Below, piece after piece: positions 15,697-24,878 of a stretch of DNA of 42,247 nucleotides. The stretch is from Nitrospirales bacterium (GTDB lineage Bacteria; Nitrospirota; Nitrospiria; Nitrospirales; UBA8639): the NCBI GenBank assembly GCA_021604105.1, contig BQIW01000036.1:1-42247 (forward strand). Reading direction: 5' to 3'. The translations under genes and the position numbers were made by a program. Positions within the stretch are counted from its first letter, which is position 1. Every line of letters begins with the position of its first letter. Below the pieces are notes generated by a model that was not told the DNA's origin, did not search any database, and was given only the letters and a program-made list of their open reading frames with translations.

Positions 15697-17880
15697 ATGG
15701 AAAAGCCTGTGAGAACCACTCCGCGTTTGAGCCTGTCCGCCAAAATTCTTCTGGGAATGGGATTGGGAATTATTGCCGGAATTTTTTTTGGGGAACTAAT
15801 CGAACCAATCGGTATTGTCGGCCAGGCCTTCGTTCAATTATTGCAAATGGCTGTTCTACCGTTTTTGATGGTCTCTCTAATGACCGGGCTCGGGGGACTG
15901 ACGTATGAAAATGCTATTTCCATGGGCCGGAAGGCAGGTGGAATTTTGGGGATCTTATGGGTCATCACGCTGATCGTGGTGGCTACCCTCCCTCTGACCT
16001 TCCCTCACTGGCCATCGGCGATGTTTTTCAGTCCCTCCTTAGTCGAAGAGACTCAACCGATCGATTTTCTTCAGCTGTACATCCCCGCCAATCCATTTTT
16101 TTCTCTAGCCAATAGTATCGTGCCCGCCGTGGTGGTGTTCAGCATCGTGGTGGGAGTCGCGTTGATTGGCATCGAAAAAAAACAGGCCATGCTTGATGTC
16201 CTGGAGGTCATCATGAAAGCCATGACCAGAGTGACGGGTTTTGTGATGAATTTGGCCCCTGTTGGTGTGTTCGCTATCGCGTCCAGCGCAGCGGGAACCT
16301 TGAATTTTGAAGAATTGGGACGTTTACAGATTTTCCTCGTTTCCCAGATGGTGGCCGCGGTCTTCCTCACGTTCTGGGTTCTGCCGGCCCTGGTAGCCAA
16401 CCTCACTCCGTTGCCCTACGGGAAGATTTTACATTCGGTTCGGGGAGCGCTCGTTACGGCCTTTGCGACTGGTAATTCCTTGATCATTCTTCCCCTGCTG
16501 ACGGAAGGAGGCCGGAAACTGCTCGAAGAAGCGGAATTAGCAGATGACGAAACCACTTCCGCCATCGAGGTCATTGTGCCGACTTCATATACCTTTCCGT
16601 CTTCAGGTTTGTTGCTCAGTCTGGCGTTCGTCCCCTTTGCGGGATGGTTTGCCGGGTCTGCTCTATCTCCGGCGCATTATCCGGGGTTTTTGGTGTCTGG
16701 TCTGGCCAGTTTCTTCGGCGGCACCATGATCGGGATTCCGTTTTTGTTGAACCTATTCCGGATTCCTGCGGACATGTTTCAACTGTTCGTGACCGTGGAT
16801 GTTTTTACCGGTCGGTTGGGGACGATGACGGCCGCTATGCACATGTGGGTGCTTGGCCTTCTGGGAAGTTGTGCCATGGCCGGAAAATTGCGTGTCCAAT
16901 GGGGAAAACTGGCGGGCTATCTGACTGTAAGTATCCTATTGGGCGTCCTGCTTGTCGGAGGGACCCGCCTGTTTTTTACGTATGCGATCGATCCCGAATA
17001 CACCAAATATCAAGCCTTTGTCGAAATGGACTTGAGGTATGAACCGGCAAAGAATACGATTCGGGAGTTAACGCCTGAAGAGGAAACCGTTGCCTTGCCC
17101 GAAGACACGGACCTGGAATCCATACGGCGAAGCGGGGTGCTTCGAGTCGGATTTTTCAAGGATAGTTTGCCGTTTGCCTTCCGGAATGAGACTGGCAAAT
17201 TGGTGGGATTCGACATCGAAATGGCCCACCTGCTTGCCAATGATCTTCAGGTGAATGTTGAATTTGTCCGGCTCCCGGACCGTGGCAAACTGGTGGAATA
17301 TCTCAATGGCAACGCGTGTGACATCGTGATGTCCGGTTCGGCCCTCAGACCGGGAATGACCAATCAGGTGATTTTATCCGAAGTATCCTTAGATTCTACG
17401 ATAGCCTTTGTGGTCAAAGATCACGACAAAGATGTCTTCAGTTCCTGGGAAAAAATTCGCAAACTTGGTGATTTGAAGATCGGAATATCTTCCTATTCAC
17501 AATACTATCAAGCCCTCGCGCGAAATTTATTACCCCAGGCCAGCCTGATACCTCTCAATTCGCCGCGTGAATTTTTCAAGGATGGCGGCAAAGATCTGGA
17601 CGCTCTTCTGTATGTCGCCGAAGCTGGGTCGGCATGGACTTTGATCTACCCTGCCTATACGGTGGCCGTCCCTCTTCCCAACCTCATCAAAATCCCTCTT
17701 GTCTATCCCATGCCAAAAAGTCATCGGAACTTAGCGGAATTTGTGAATGCCTGGCTGAGACTAAAAAAACGGGACGGAACGTTCGAGATGGTTTTTGAAC
17801 ATTGGATATTAGGCAGAGGAGCGAAAAAGAAAGCACCCCGGTGGTCGGTTATCCGTGACGTCCTGCATTGGGTGGATTGA
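15697..17880 (+). CDS. Dicarboxylate/amino-acid:cation symporter fused to a solute-binding domain
   Basis: A 727-residue fusion. Residues about 10-430 are a DAACS (SDF, GltP/DctA-type) symporter with some eight hydrophobic segments plus the re-entrant loops: IGIVGQAFVQLLQMAVLPF near the start, the serine-rich hairpin region SYTFPSSGLLLSL, and FVTVDVFTGRLGTMTAAMHM toward the end. Residues about 470-710 are a family-3 periplasmic binding domain: SGVLRVGFFKDSLPFAF, GFDIEMAHLLANDL, DIVMSGSALRPGM and KIGISSYSQYYQAL. Such binding domains normally serve ABC importers or act as sensors. Tethered to a symporter, this one may deliver substrate to, or gate, the transporter (inference). The ATG at 15697 has no Shine-Dalgarno. 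The gene is convergent with the DUF481 gene, 16 bp away. Confidence 0.9.
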   Translation: MEKPVRTTPRLSLSAKILLGMGLGIIAGIFFGELIEPIGIVGQAFVQLLQMAVLPFLMVSLMTGLGGLTYENAISMGRKAGGILGILWVITLIVVATLPLTFPHWPSAMFFSPSLVEETQPIDFLQLYIPANPFFSLANSIVPAVVVFSIVVGVALIGIEKKQAMLDVLEVIMKAMTRVTGFVMNLAPVGVFAIASSAAGTLNFEELGRLQIFLVSQMVAAVFLTFWVLPALVANLTPLPYGKILHSVRGALVTAFATGNSLIILPLLTEGGRKLLEEAELADDETTSAIEVIVPTSYTFPSSGLLLSLAFVPFAGWFAGSALSPAHYPGFLVSGLASFFGGTMIGIPFLLNLFRIPADMFQLFVTVDVFTGRLGTMTAAMHMWVLGLLGSCAMAGKLRVQWGKLAGYLTVSILLGVLLVGGTRLFFTYAIDPEYTKYQAFVEMDLRYEPAKNTIRELTPEEETVALPEDTDLESIRRSGVLRVGFFKDSLPFAFRNETGKLVGFDIEMAHLLANDLQVNVEFVRLPDRGKLVEYLNGNACDIVMSGSALRPGMTNQVILSEVSLDSTIAFVVKDHDKDVFSSWEKIRKLGDLKIGISSYSQYYQALARNLLPQASLIPLNSPREFFKDGGKDLDALLYVAEAGSAWTLIYPAYTVAVPLPNLIKIPLVYPMPKSHRNLAEFVNAWLRLKKRDGTFEMVFEHWILGRGAKKKAPRWSVIRDVLHWVD

Positions 17881-17896
17881 TCACGCGTTTTTCTGC

Positions 17897-18940
17897 TTAC
17901 CCCTGAATATCCAGGCTGAGGCCGAAGACGATGGTGCTGTCGGTGGATTTGCGGTCATCGACGGGTTCGGAATTGTATCGAACATTGTATTCCAGACTGA
18001 CGGAGAGGTCTTTGTAGACGTCAACGCTGATTCCCTGCACTGCGTTGATCCGGACCGCATTGTCCCGACCAAGGTCCCGGGTTCCGATATGGTGATGCCA
18101 GACTTTCAGGTCTCCTTTGAGAAATTCCAGTTCCCATCGTGCCAGCCACGAAAAGCCCGTAATGACCGTAGCCGCCTTGGTACTATAGTTTTCATAGATG
18201 GCCGTAGGCCCCATGCCCGCCGTTAAAAAATTAGCCCGTCTATCCAGAATATCGTACCCTCCTCCAACGATAGTCGTATTCCGATAGGTGAGTTTTTGAA
18301 ATTTGTCGTATTCCGAAAAATTAATGACCGGAACATACGCGCGCTTGGATAGGAAATAATCCCACCGGGCATTGAAGGCGCCATTTTTTGCTGTGAGTTT
18401 ATCGTCGGCCTCTCCCCGATTGGCCCGGCCGTCCAGAATGATCCGATGCCAGCCTTTATTCACGGTAAGCGATCCCGATACATTTATGGACTGCGTGTCG
18501 GTATTCCCGGAAGTGACGCTGCCGCCGAGGCTGAGCGTTCCTCTGTAAGCCAGCGCAAAGAGGTTGATGGTTTTAATTTTGTCCAGTTGAATCGGACCAT
18601 CCAGATCAAGCCGAAACACGATCAAGCGGTCCCCTTCCCTGTGGCCGACTCCATCCGGGATGACCGCCCCGTCATGAAAAGAGACCCAAATGGGTTGATC
18701 GGAAATCAGGTTTTTGACGTCGTCCCAGTCGATTTTGATAATGTCGGCATACTCCGTGTCTACTGACAGGACCGTGTCTTCCATCGAAATAATGTCGCCG
18801 GAAACCTGATCTCCATTCTTCAATTGGATAACATCCACAGCCCAAACAAACGAGGAGGTTCCCAATATCAGGACCCATGTCAGCGTCATGATGGCGGACC
18901 ATGTTACGAAAACTTGTGTCTGAAAGTGTCGAAAAGTCAT
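17897..18940 (-). CDS. DUF481-family outer-membrane protein
   Basis: A 347-residue protein. An N-terminal hydrophobic signal ends near VWA-VD; an internal ATG at residue 18 (MTLTWVLILG) could be the real start, since neither has a strong ribosome site. A small N-terminal beta domain (VIQLKNGDQVSGDIISMEDT) precedes a barrel of the DUF481 type: LSLGGSVTSGNTDTQSIN (the hallmark GNT turn), GWHRIILDGRANRGEADDK, ARWDYFLSKRAYVP, VGGGYDILDRR and a final strand VFGLSLDIQG. DUF481 includes the 'salt-induced outer membrane protein' YdiY of enterobacteria; its role is unknown. It is transcribed alone toward the symporter fusion. Confidence 0.88.
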   Translation of the reverse strand: MTFRHFQTQVFVTWSAIMTLTWVLILGTSSFVWAVDVIQLKNGDQVSGDIISMEDTVLSVDTEYADIIKIDWDDVKNLISDQPIWVSFHDGAVIPDGVGHREGDRLIVFRLDLDGPIQLDKIKTINLFALAYRGTLSLGGSVTSGNTDTQSINVSGSLTVNKGWHRIILDGRANRGEADDKLTAKNGAFNARWDYFLSKRAYVPVINFSEYDKFQKLTYRNTTIVGGGYDILDRRANFLTAGMGPTAIYENYSTKAATVITGFSWLARWELEFLKGDLKVWHHHIGTRDLGRDNAVRINAVQGISVDVYKDLSVSLEYNVRYNSEPVDDRKSTDSTIVFGLSLDIQG

Positions 18941-18978
18941 GATTGGAGACTGCCCGGAGAGAAAGGGAGGTCATGAGC

Positions 18979-19020
18979 AAAGGGACCTCTCATTGAACGG
19001 CCACGCTCATTTGTCCCTTT
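18979..19020. repeat. Inverted repeat upstream of the DUF481 gene
   Basis: AAAGGGAC (18979-18986) and GTCCCTTT (19013-19020) are perfect 8-bp inverted copies 26 bases apart. They lie 40-80 bp upstream of the DUF481 start, where an operator or 5'-leader structure could sit. No regulator can be named. Confidence 0.35.
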
Positions 19021-19164
19021 CCGGCACCGTGTGGAGATCATGGTACATCAGGAGTGTCCGGCAATGGCGCCAGGACGTTTCTATCACCACGTGATCCGGA
19101 AAAGGTCATAGGATGTTGACGGGTGCCTCCGAATTGAACGGGACGTTTTGGGGAAACCGGGATT

Positions 19165-19857
19165 TTTTCGTATTTCGATCAATTGTTTTGTATGGGCTTT
19201 GCGCGGTTGACGTATCGAGAAAATCTGTACGATATCGAAACCTTTCTGCGCGCTCACCAAGTTACGCACTATCACTTGGCCCTATATAGCCCCGTGACCA
19301 AAAATGCGCCAGCCGATACCCATGAACAGCCCGACGGTCATATCTGTAAGGATTTTCCAGCTGGTATGTTCTGCCTTAAAGCATAGGTGTTGTTTGTCAA
19401 AGGCGCACATCCCGGTTTATCTTTCGTGGCATCGGTTCTCGCTCCGTAAACACATCCGCAGGGCTGTATGGCGATCAGACCATTGCTGACCGCTGCGTAT
19501 GCCTGCATGGATTATCCGCAGGACCAGCGATGCATCAAGTTTTCCGATACCCCACACGATAGGCATGCGGTCTTTCTCACCGACACGTTCGACCGGCTTG
19601 CGCTAACCCATCGCACTCCTGGATCGTTTCCGCCGGCCGGTCGAATGGTCCTTTAAGTTGATCAAACGGCATTTTTGGACCAAGCGGTTCTCCGACACCA
19701 GGGAGAATGCCGTTAAGATGCATGACTGGATCGCCATCACGGCTGACGTTCCGGTCGGCATCGGGAAAAAGCGGAAAGTCTCGAGGCGTCGCTTTACACC
19801 ATCCTACCGATTGTGAGTCTGCTCTTTTTCGTGAACACACGACTTGATCAATTATTT
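19165..19857 (+). pseudogene. Degraded IS4-family transposase (DUF4372/DDE type)
   Basis: Fragments in three frames read like one transposase. Near 19170-19380: CMGFARLTYRENLYDIETFL followed by RAHQVTHYHLALYS, the N-terminal DUF4372-like part. Near 19500-19620: RCIKFSDTPHDRHAVFLTDT, just before the conserved helix. Near 19640-19770: VEWSFKLIKRHFWTKRF and ENAVKMHDWIAIT, the C-terminal Y-R/E region of IS4 transposases. After another frame change come SLEASLYTILPIVSLLFF and LDQLFK. The central part that should carry the first catalytic aspartates is missing, and at least two frameshifts and a stop interrupt the rest, so it is inactive. I could not find convincing terminal repeats. Confidence 0.8.
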
Positions 19858-20262
19858 AAAAACATGGAGAGGCAAATGACCGCACCGCAAAACGATAACC
19901 AACAGGATCGGTTCAACAACCACGTCGGACCCTCCTGATTGTAAATAAAATTCTGTTGAAATGAAATATGGATCGGGAGTACATAAAAACCGGCGGAGAA
20001 TTCACGATGAAATACGTTGTTTAACTCGTCTACCGAACCCCACTCCGACTACAGAAATCTGTGTTGGCCCAGGCAGGGTGTGAACAGGCAGCACCGTGAC
20101 CGCGAATAGCTGAAAAGGGAGGTGTGCCGGGTTCAACGACGACTTAAAGTGCAGGGAGATCCCGAATAAGAAGTTATCAAATCCTCGGGGGGTAACTTTT
20201 GACTAACTAAAGTAATTATCCTGGTCTTGATCGGGTTGCCCTCACAAGAAATTCTTGAGCTT
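19858..20262. other. Intergenic after the transposase remnant
   Basis: About 400 bp with no recognisable gene. Part of it may still belong to the decayed insertion sequence; the right end of that element could not be defined. Confidence 0.35.
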
Positions 20263-20296
20263 AAAAAAAACGCCCCATGCCAAAGGCATGAGGCGT
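20263..20296 (-). terminator. Rho-independent terminator, leftward
   Basis: Read on the minus strand: a stem AACGCC-x-CATGCC / GGCATG-x-GGCGTT with a 3-base loop, followed by eight T. It faces the leftward genes of the DUF5132/ATPase region, 194 bp beyond the 41-codon membrane-peptide gene, and probably ends that transcript. Confidence 0.8.
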
Positions 20297-20405
20297 TGGA
20301 ATATTTGGGATTCCTGAGTATTTACCCAAAGGGCTAAACGGCTGAAGCATCTAAGACCATAAAAGCCGCCGGCACTTACAAGAATGACGCGAGAATTTCA
20401 GACAG

Positions 20406-20429
20406 AAAGGCCATGGCATCATGGCCTTT
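20406..20429. repeat. Perfect 10-bp inverted repeat
   Basis: AAAGGCCATG and CATGGCCTTT separated by 4 bases, between the 41-codon membrane-peptide gene and the terminator. The stem is strong but no T-run follows on either strand. It may be an RNA stability or processing hairpin in the 3' leader of the leftward transcript. Confidence 0.6.
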
Positions 20430-20489
20430 GACACGGTAGGGTTGAACCGTCCATTGCCTTTCAAGGGCAACAGCCTGACTTCTTCCACT

Positions 20490-20615
20490 TTAGATGGAAA
20501 AGAAATATTTTGAAAGAAGAAGCACCGGGGCTCCCGGCAATCCCGGAATGATAAATAAGACCGCACCCACGACTAACGAAAGCCAACCCATAAAATTATA
20601 AAATGTTTTTTTCAT
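20490..20615 (-). CDS. Small membrane peptide (41 residues)
   Basis: A very short gene with a strong start: AAGGAGGAGTCAAC ahead of the ATG at 20615. The product begins MKKTFYNFMGWLSLVVGAVL and continues FIIPGLPGAPVLLLSKYF, i.e. one hydrophobic helix, a Pro/Gly turn and a short second hydrophobic stretch. The G-W...PG.PG.P pattern resembles the core of PGPGW-type or DUF454-type membrane proteins, which are longer, so this may be a minimal member or a truncated one. It is the last gene before a good leftward terminator. It lies 454 bp after the Gly-rich membrane protein and so may have its own promoter. Confidence 0.65.
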   Translation of the reverse strand: MKKTFYNFMGWLSLVVGAVLFIIPGLPGAPVLLLSKYFFSI

Positions 20616-21069
20616 GTTGACTCCTCCTTTTTGGGGGTGATTGTCGTTCCGGCACCTAATCCACTTCATGTAAAAAGCGCTTGACACAATTCACATTTCT
20701 CTCTTCTCGAGAGAGAACACTCTTTCCCATTCATTCGTGAATTCCCATCTGATGCTCTCCATGGTATCCGAATACCCCATTGGGAATTGCCGTGATGTTC
20801 TCTCACTGTCATTTTTGAATGGCCATTCGCGAATTTCTATCCAATGACCTCATGGAAAAGATGAGCAATGCCAAAGTTTATGGATCAGCAACGTATAGCT
20901 TCGCCAGCAAATGTTCTATTGTGAAGAAGGATAAAGTTTCCTTGAAATTTGGTCTGACGATCGAGGGTAGGGCACACTTGGGTTTAAATAACCCGGAAAA
21001 GATTGCGGTGAAGAGATGCAGTCCGACAGCCATAGCCAACAGTCCTTGGTATTCAAACCGGATAGATTG
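20616..21069. other. Intergenic
   Basis: 454 bp upstream of the small membrane peptide. It contains an imperfect hairpin around CTCGAG (20697-20717). A rightward 86-codon frame (20819-21079) has no ribosome site or family features and overlaps the end of the Gly-rich gene; I do not call it. Confidence 0.4.
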
Positions 21070-21405
21070 TTATAGCTGATCTTTTGAAAGCTTACCTTCT
21101 CTGAACTCGATGGTTTTTTCAATGGCCTCGGTAAAGGTCTCCCCATAGGCAAAAATTCTGTACCCCAGATAGCCGGCGGCGACCCCTGCTACAATTTCAG
21201 CGACACCAACGGTCATGGCTGCAGCCATGCCCAAACCTCCAGTCAAAACGCCACCGACATTGGGGTGTTCGTGAAAGAGCTCCCAAACTCCACCGGTCAG
21301 TGAGGTAATTCCTCCCTCGAGGCCTCCTAACGCTTCTTTGCCACCTGCGGCGATTGAGTCAGTGAATGAATCTGTCTCCATTGTCCTGGGTGCGCGCTTT
21401 GCCAT
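21070..21405 (-). CDS. Gly/Ala-rich membrane protein linked to the DUF5132 cluster
   Basis: A 111-residue protein; AAGGATG precedes the ATG at 21405. A polar N-terminus (MAKRAPRTMETDSFTD) leads to a Gly-rich segment (GGKEALGGLEGGITSLTGG), one long hydrophobic region (VLTGGLGMAAAMTVGVAEIV followed by AGVAAGYLGYRIFAYG) and a charged helix (FTEAIEKTIEFREGKLSKDQ). The overall plan of a Gly-zipper-like helix followed by an amphipathic tail resembles the neighbouring DUF5132 proteins, but the sequence is distinct and I cannot name a family. It lies 138 bp downstream of a DUF5132 gene on the same strand and probably works at the same membrane site. Confidence 0.75.
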   Translation of the reverse strand: MAKRAPRTMETDSFTDSIAAGGKEALGGLEGGITSLTGGVWELFHEHPNVGGVLTGGLGMAAAMTVGVAEIVAGVAAGYLGYRIFAYGETFTEAIEKTIEFREGKLSKDQL

Positions 21406-21543
21406 ATGACATCCTTATAATTGAAAAAATCCATAATCCCAATCCACCGTGAAATTCTAACGGAATCATGGTGGGTTGTAAAATTCTGCGAAGCATTCAA
21501 GCCTTGGGTATCGCTGATCCCGACCTCTCGTGAGGCAATCGGA

Positions 21544-21762
21544 TTATGATGACGATGATGAATGTGTCAGATCCGCCTGAGCCTCACTCACCAAATCCGA
21601 TAAGGTCGCTTCGACTATCAGGCCACCCTTGACGACTCCTTTTACGACAGGGCGTATACTTTGCTGAAGACCGGAAATGATGTAGGGAGATAAATACCCT
21701 ACTGCGGCCGTCGCCGCGAATCCGATCGCGCCCCAGACTAAACCCGCTACCCCTGTCTCCAT
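21544..21762 (-). CDS. DUF5132-type small membrane protein
   Basis: A 72-residue protein with GAGGAGGATGTT ahead of the ATG at 21762. It has an N-terminal membrane helix (GLVWGAIGFAATAAVGYLSP), the family core SIRPVVKGVVKGGLIVEATL, an acidic amphipathic stretch SDLVSEAQADL and a short Ser-rich end (SSSSS) instead of a Lys-rich tail. It lies 41 bp after the next DUF5132 gene (21804-22064), same strand, and both follow the P-type ATPase gene. This is the most divergent of the clear copies. It is probably a partner or scaffold of the ATPase (inference from context). Confidence 0.85.
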   Translation of the reverse strand: METGVAGLVWGAIGFAATAAVGYLSPYIISGLQQSIRPVVKGVVKGGLIVEATLSDLVSEAQADLTHSSSSS

Positions 21763-21803
21763 AACATCCTCCTCTTTTTTAGATCCCTCATGAATCTCAT
21801 GTC

Positions 21804-22064
21804 TTATTCCCGGTCGGGGAAAGATTTCGCTTTCGACGTTTGTTTTTTTGCCTGTTTGACTTCAGATTTCGCCTCGGCGACAAGATCTTGAATGTGTTCC
21901 CCTGACTCAGAAACATATTCTGATGTCGCGGAATAGGCCGCCATTCCGCCCTTAATCATTCCCTTGGTGAGCGCCCGCGCTCCTGAAACCACTCCTGAGA
22001 CGACCGATGGAGCAGCTAACGCTGCAATTGCTCCAACGACCACACCACCAATAATTGGTAACAT
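21804..22064 (-). CDS. DUF5132-type small membrane protein
   Basis: An 86-residue protein; GAAGGG lies about 11 bases before the ATG at 22064. It consists of the Gly/Ala/Val helix LPIIGGVVVGAIAALAAPSV, the core ARALTKGMIKGGMAAYSATS, the acidic amphipathic helix GEHIQDLVAEAKSEVKQ and a basic tail (KKQTSKAKS). It starts 81 bp after the stop of the ATPase gene and is followed at 41 bp by another family member, so the three are likely cotranscribed. No Cys, and His only once, so unlike mycobacterial PacL1 it has no obvious metal-binding tail. Confidence 0.88.
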   Translation of the reverse strand: MLPIIGGVVVGAIAALAAPSVVSGVVSGARALTKGMIKGGMAAYSATSEYVSESGEHIQDLVAEAKSEVKQAKKQTSKAKSFPDRE

Positions 22065-22145
22065 AAAGCATGTTTCCCTTCTTGAACAGATTTGCGTGAA
22101 TACTCTCGAAAAATGCGTTCGGTCACCCTTTTCAATCCCATGGAT

Positions 22146-24749
22146 TTACGCAGGGATGTCGATAAGCTCCCCTTCTAAAACCGGAACGCCTTGTTCCTGT
22201 CCCTGGTTTTCCGAAATCTCATGCTTCACCATGTGCGGGTCCACTACCAGCATAGGCCGTGGTGGCGTGGCCGGCTTTCCCATAATGGGTCGAAGGCCAT
22301 TCAAGGTGGCAATGATAGCTGAACCATTACTCAGGAGGGTCGCGCCGATAGGACCGAGGATTCCAATGCAGGCCAACCCCAACGCAAGAGTATTAGGGAT
22401 AGAAATTATTTTCCAATTCTGATGGATCAGGCTGATGGCTTCACGACTGATATCAATGGCCGCGGGGATCTTCCATAGGCCTCCATGTAATAAGGTCACA
22501 TGGGCCGTATCCTGGGCGACCTGAGTACCGCCCTCCACGGCAATTCCGACATCGGCAAAGGCAAGGGCCGGGGAGTCATTGATCCCATCTCCCACCACCG
22601 CCACCTTATACCCTTGCCGTTGCAGGTCCTTCACCACATCCGCTTTATGACCGGGGAAGACCTCGGCGATATAGCGGTCAATCCCTAAATCCATGGCAAC
22701 GCGTTTCGCGACTTTATCATGATCTCCTGTGAGCATGACGATCTCTTGAATCCCTCGTTCCTTGAGGGCTTGAATGACTTCAGTGGCCTCCGGCCTGATT
22801 GGGTCGGTATAGGACAACAGGCCTGCGAGTTTCCCATCCACGGCCACACAGAGGGGAGAGACGGCGCGATCTTCCATTTCGCTGATGTGCTTTTTGATCT
22901 TTTTTGAAAGAGTGATCCGTCGTTCGGTCATATACCGGTGATTTCCTACCAGCACAATCCTATCGTCCACTATGGATTCCACGCCAAGTCCCAGGGTGTA
23001 GTCTGACGTGGTGCGCTCCGGGATCATGACTCCACGTTCCTGCGCAGCACGGACAATTGCTTGGGCCACAGGATGTGTCAGGCGATTTTCCGCCGCCGCG
23101 GCCAGGGCCAGGACTTCATCGGCTGTGAATGAGCCAAGTGGGCAAATGTCCACCACATCGGGATGTCCCATGGTTAAGGTGCCCGTTTTATCAAAGACCA
23201 CGGCATCCACCTCAGCCAGGGTTTCCATGTGGCGCCCGCCTTTAATCAAAATGCCATGGCGGATTGCTTTGGTCATGGAGCAGAGGACGGTTGTGGGGGC
23301 GGCGATTCTGATTCCGGTCCCGTAGTCCACAATTAACACCGCGGCCGCGCCGGGAATACCGCCGCCAATCACGGCTCCCACCGCGCCAAGGCCAAAACTA
23401 TAGGGAACCAGGTCATTGGCCCATTTGACGGCATAGTTTTGAATTTTGGTCTCTCTGGCCGGAGCTCCTTCAACCAAACGCACAATGCGGGCGGCTTCGG
23501 TTTCATCTCCGATTTGTTCGGCCTGAATGTACAGTTCTCCTTCACGCAGGACTGTGGCGGCATAGACGGGATCACCGAGGTTTTTTTCGACCGGCATGGA
23601 TTCGCCGGTGAGGGTGGCCTGATCCACCAGGGCTTTTCCCGTTTGGACAGTCCCATCGATGGAAATGCGTTCTCCGGGATAGACGACCACGGTTTCTCCT
23701 CGTTGAATCTCACTGACGGGAACCTGCATTGTTTGCCCGTCTCGAATGACCCAAGCCTGAGTCTTTTGGTAGGCCAGGACTTCTTCAATCGCTTTCTTCG
23801 ACTGCAACACGGTCAGATCACGAATATAGTCCGCAATGTTGATTAAAAAGACCATGCCGGTCGCCATGGGAAAGGCGCCTTGTATCGACATCAGAGCGGT
23901 CGCAGAAGCATCAAGCACATCGACATTGAGTTTTCCATCAACTGAGACAGAATGGTAAGCCCGTTTGAGCATGGGCAATGCAGCGGCAAGGAGAAAGGCC
24001 GGGACCGCGACAGGGGCCAGAGGTTCGACGAACAGCGCGATGGCAATCCCGGTGCTGGAATACCACAGTTCCGGGCCCGATTCCTCATCGACGGCATTCT
24101 CTCCCTGTTCCGGTGAGGCCTGTTTTGGCTGGTAGGCCTCAATGTCTTCATGCCGAAGGTCTCGCAGGAACTGACACAGGCCTTCTCCATCCCAAATGGT
24201 TGAGTCAAATAGAACCGTGACGCTATAGCAGCTCGAGTTGACACTGACTTCCTGAATGCCATCCTGGTCTTGTAAAAAAATAGGGAGGGCTTCGGCAAGC
24301 TGGGCACGGAGCCGCATGGCAGGGACACGAAGACGCACTCGTTCCGGAAGTGAGTGGACGACATACGAAGAGGCCATGATATTGGGAACGGTGTCGGGGA
24401 GGGTGGGGGATTGTTCTCTCGAAAGTGGCTCCACTCCATTCCCATTGTTCTGGCCATGCACTGGGTGCCCGAACGAGGCTTCGAGGTGGTCGTTGACAAA
24501 TTCGTTCGGGGAGACCCCAAGGGTCTCAGCTACCGAACGGAAAAACTTCGGATTGGTTCCCTGACATTGGTCATAGTGAAGAATGAGGTGACCGGTGGTT
24601 ACATTCCTTGTGACCTCATCTACTCCTTCCAATTCAGAAAGCTTGAGATCGATTGCTTCCGCAGGGTCAAAATTTTGCTCGCATTCAGACAGTTTTACAC
24701 GAAGACGGCCTGGAATAGCATGAACAATGGAGGCAGAACGAACGGCCAT
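22146..24749 (-). CDS. P1-type cation ATPase with two HMA_2-like domains, lacking CPC
   Basis: An 867-residue pump (ATG at 24749 behind AAAGGA; an upstream TTG at 24821 is less likely). Two HMA_2-like domains lead: IVHAIPGRLRVKL (residues ~6-70) and VVHSLPERVRLRV (~127-200); neither has CxxC. Membrane helices follow (FVEPLAPVAVPAFLLAAALP and others). The catalytic core is complete: actuator TGES (381-384), phosphorylated Asp520 in DKTGT, the heavy-metal-type HP (LTHPVAQAI), GDGINDSP (720-727). Where P1B pumps carry CPC in TM6, this one reads DYGTGIRIAAPT, i.e. Tyr-Gly-Thr. The substrate therefore cannot be predicted; an HMA_2/CtpC-like relationship hints at Mn/Zn or another cation. It is flanked on both sides by DUF5132 genes and a stand-alone HMA_2 gene, all leftward. 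Confidence 0.93.
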   Translation of the reverse strand: MAVRSASIVHAIPGRLRVKLSECEQNFDPAEAIDLKLSELEGVDEVTRNVTTGHLILHYDQCQGTNPKFFRSVAETLGVSPNEFVNDHLEASFGHPVHGQNNGNGVEPLSREQSPTLPDTVPNIMASSYVVHSLPERVRLRVPAMRLRAQLAEALPIFLQDQDGIQEVSVNSSCYSVTVLFDSTIWDGEGLCQFLRDLRHEDIEAYQPKQASPEQGENAVDEESGPELWYSSTGIAIALFVEPLAPVAVPAFLLAAALPMLKRAYHSVSVDGKLNVDVLDASATALMSIQGAFPMATGMVFLINIADYIRDLTVLQSKKAIEEVLAYQKTQAWVIRDGQTMQVPVSEIQRGETVVVYPGERISIDGTVQTGKALVDQATLTGESMPVEKNLGDPVYAATVLREGELYIQAEQIGDETEAARIVRLVEGAPARETKIQNYAVKWANDLVPYSFGLGAVGAVIGGGIPGAAAVLIVDYGTGIRIAAPTTVLCSMTKAIRHGILIKGGRHMETLAEVDAVVFDKTGTLTMGHPDVVDICPLGSFTADEVLALAAAAENRLTHPVAQAIVRAAQERGVMIPERTTSDYTLGLGVESIVDDRIVLVGNHRYMTERRITLSKKIKKHISEMEDRAVSPLCVAVDGKLAGLLSYTDPIRPEATEVIQALKERGIQEIVMLTGDHDKVAKRVAMDLGIDRYIAEVFPGHKADVVKDLQRQGYKVAVVGDGINDSPALAFADVGIAVEGGTQVAQDTAHVTLLHGGLWKIPAAIDISREAISLIHQNWKIISIPNTLALGLACIGILGPIGATLLSNGSAIIATLNGLRPIMGKPATPPRPMLVVDPHMVKHEISENQGQEQGVPVLEGELIDIPA

Positions 24750-24878
24750 GGAATTAAGTCCTTTGAAATGAAATGAGGGTTGGGGGAATACATCTGCGCA
24801 TATGAAAACCCGTCTGTACAATCGAGTCTGATTCTGTTGTGTTACTCACCGGTCTTACCATGCCCACTATCGGCAAAT

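Noticed and set aside
20406-20429. Second terminator after the small membrane peptide
   Set aside because: The stem is perfect but there is no T-run on either strand, so I list it as an inverted repeat rather than a terminator.
20819-21079. 86-codon rightward frame
   Set aside because: No Shine-Dalgarno and it overlaps the end of the better supported Gly-rich gene on the other strand.
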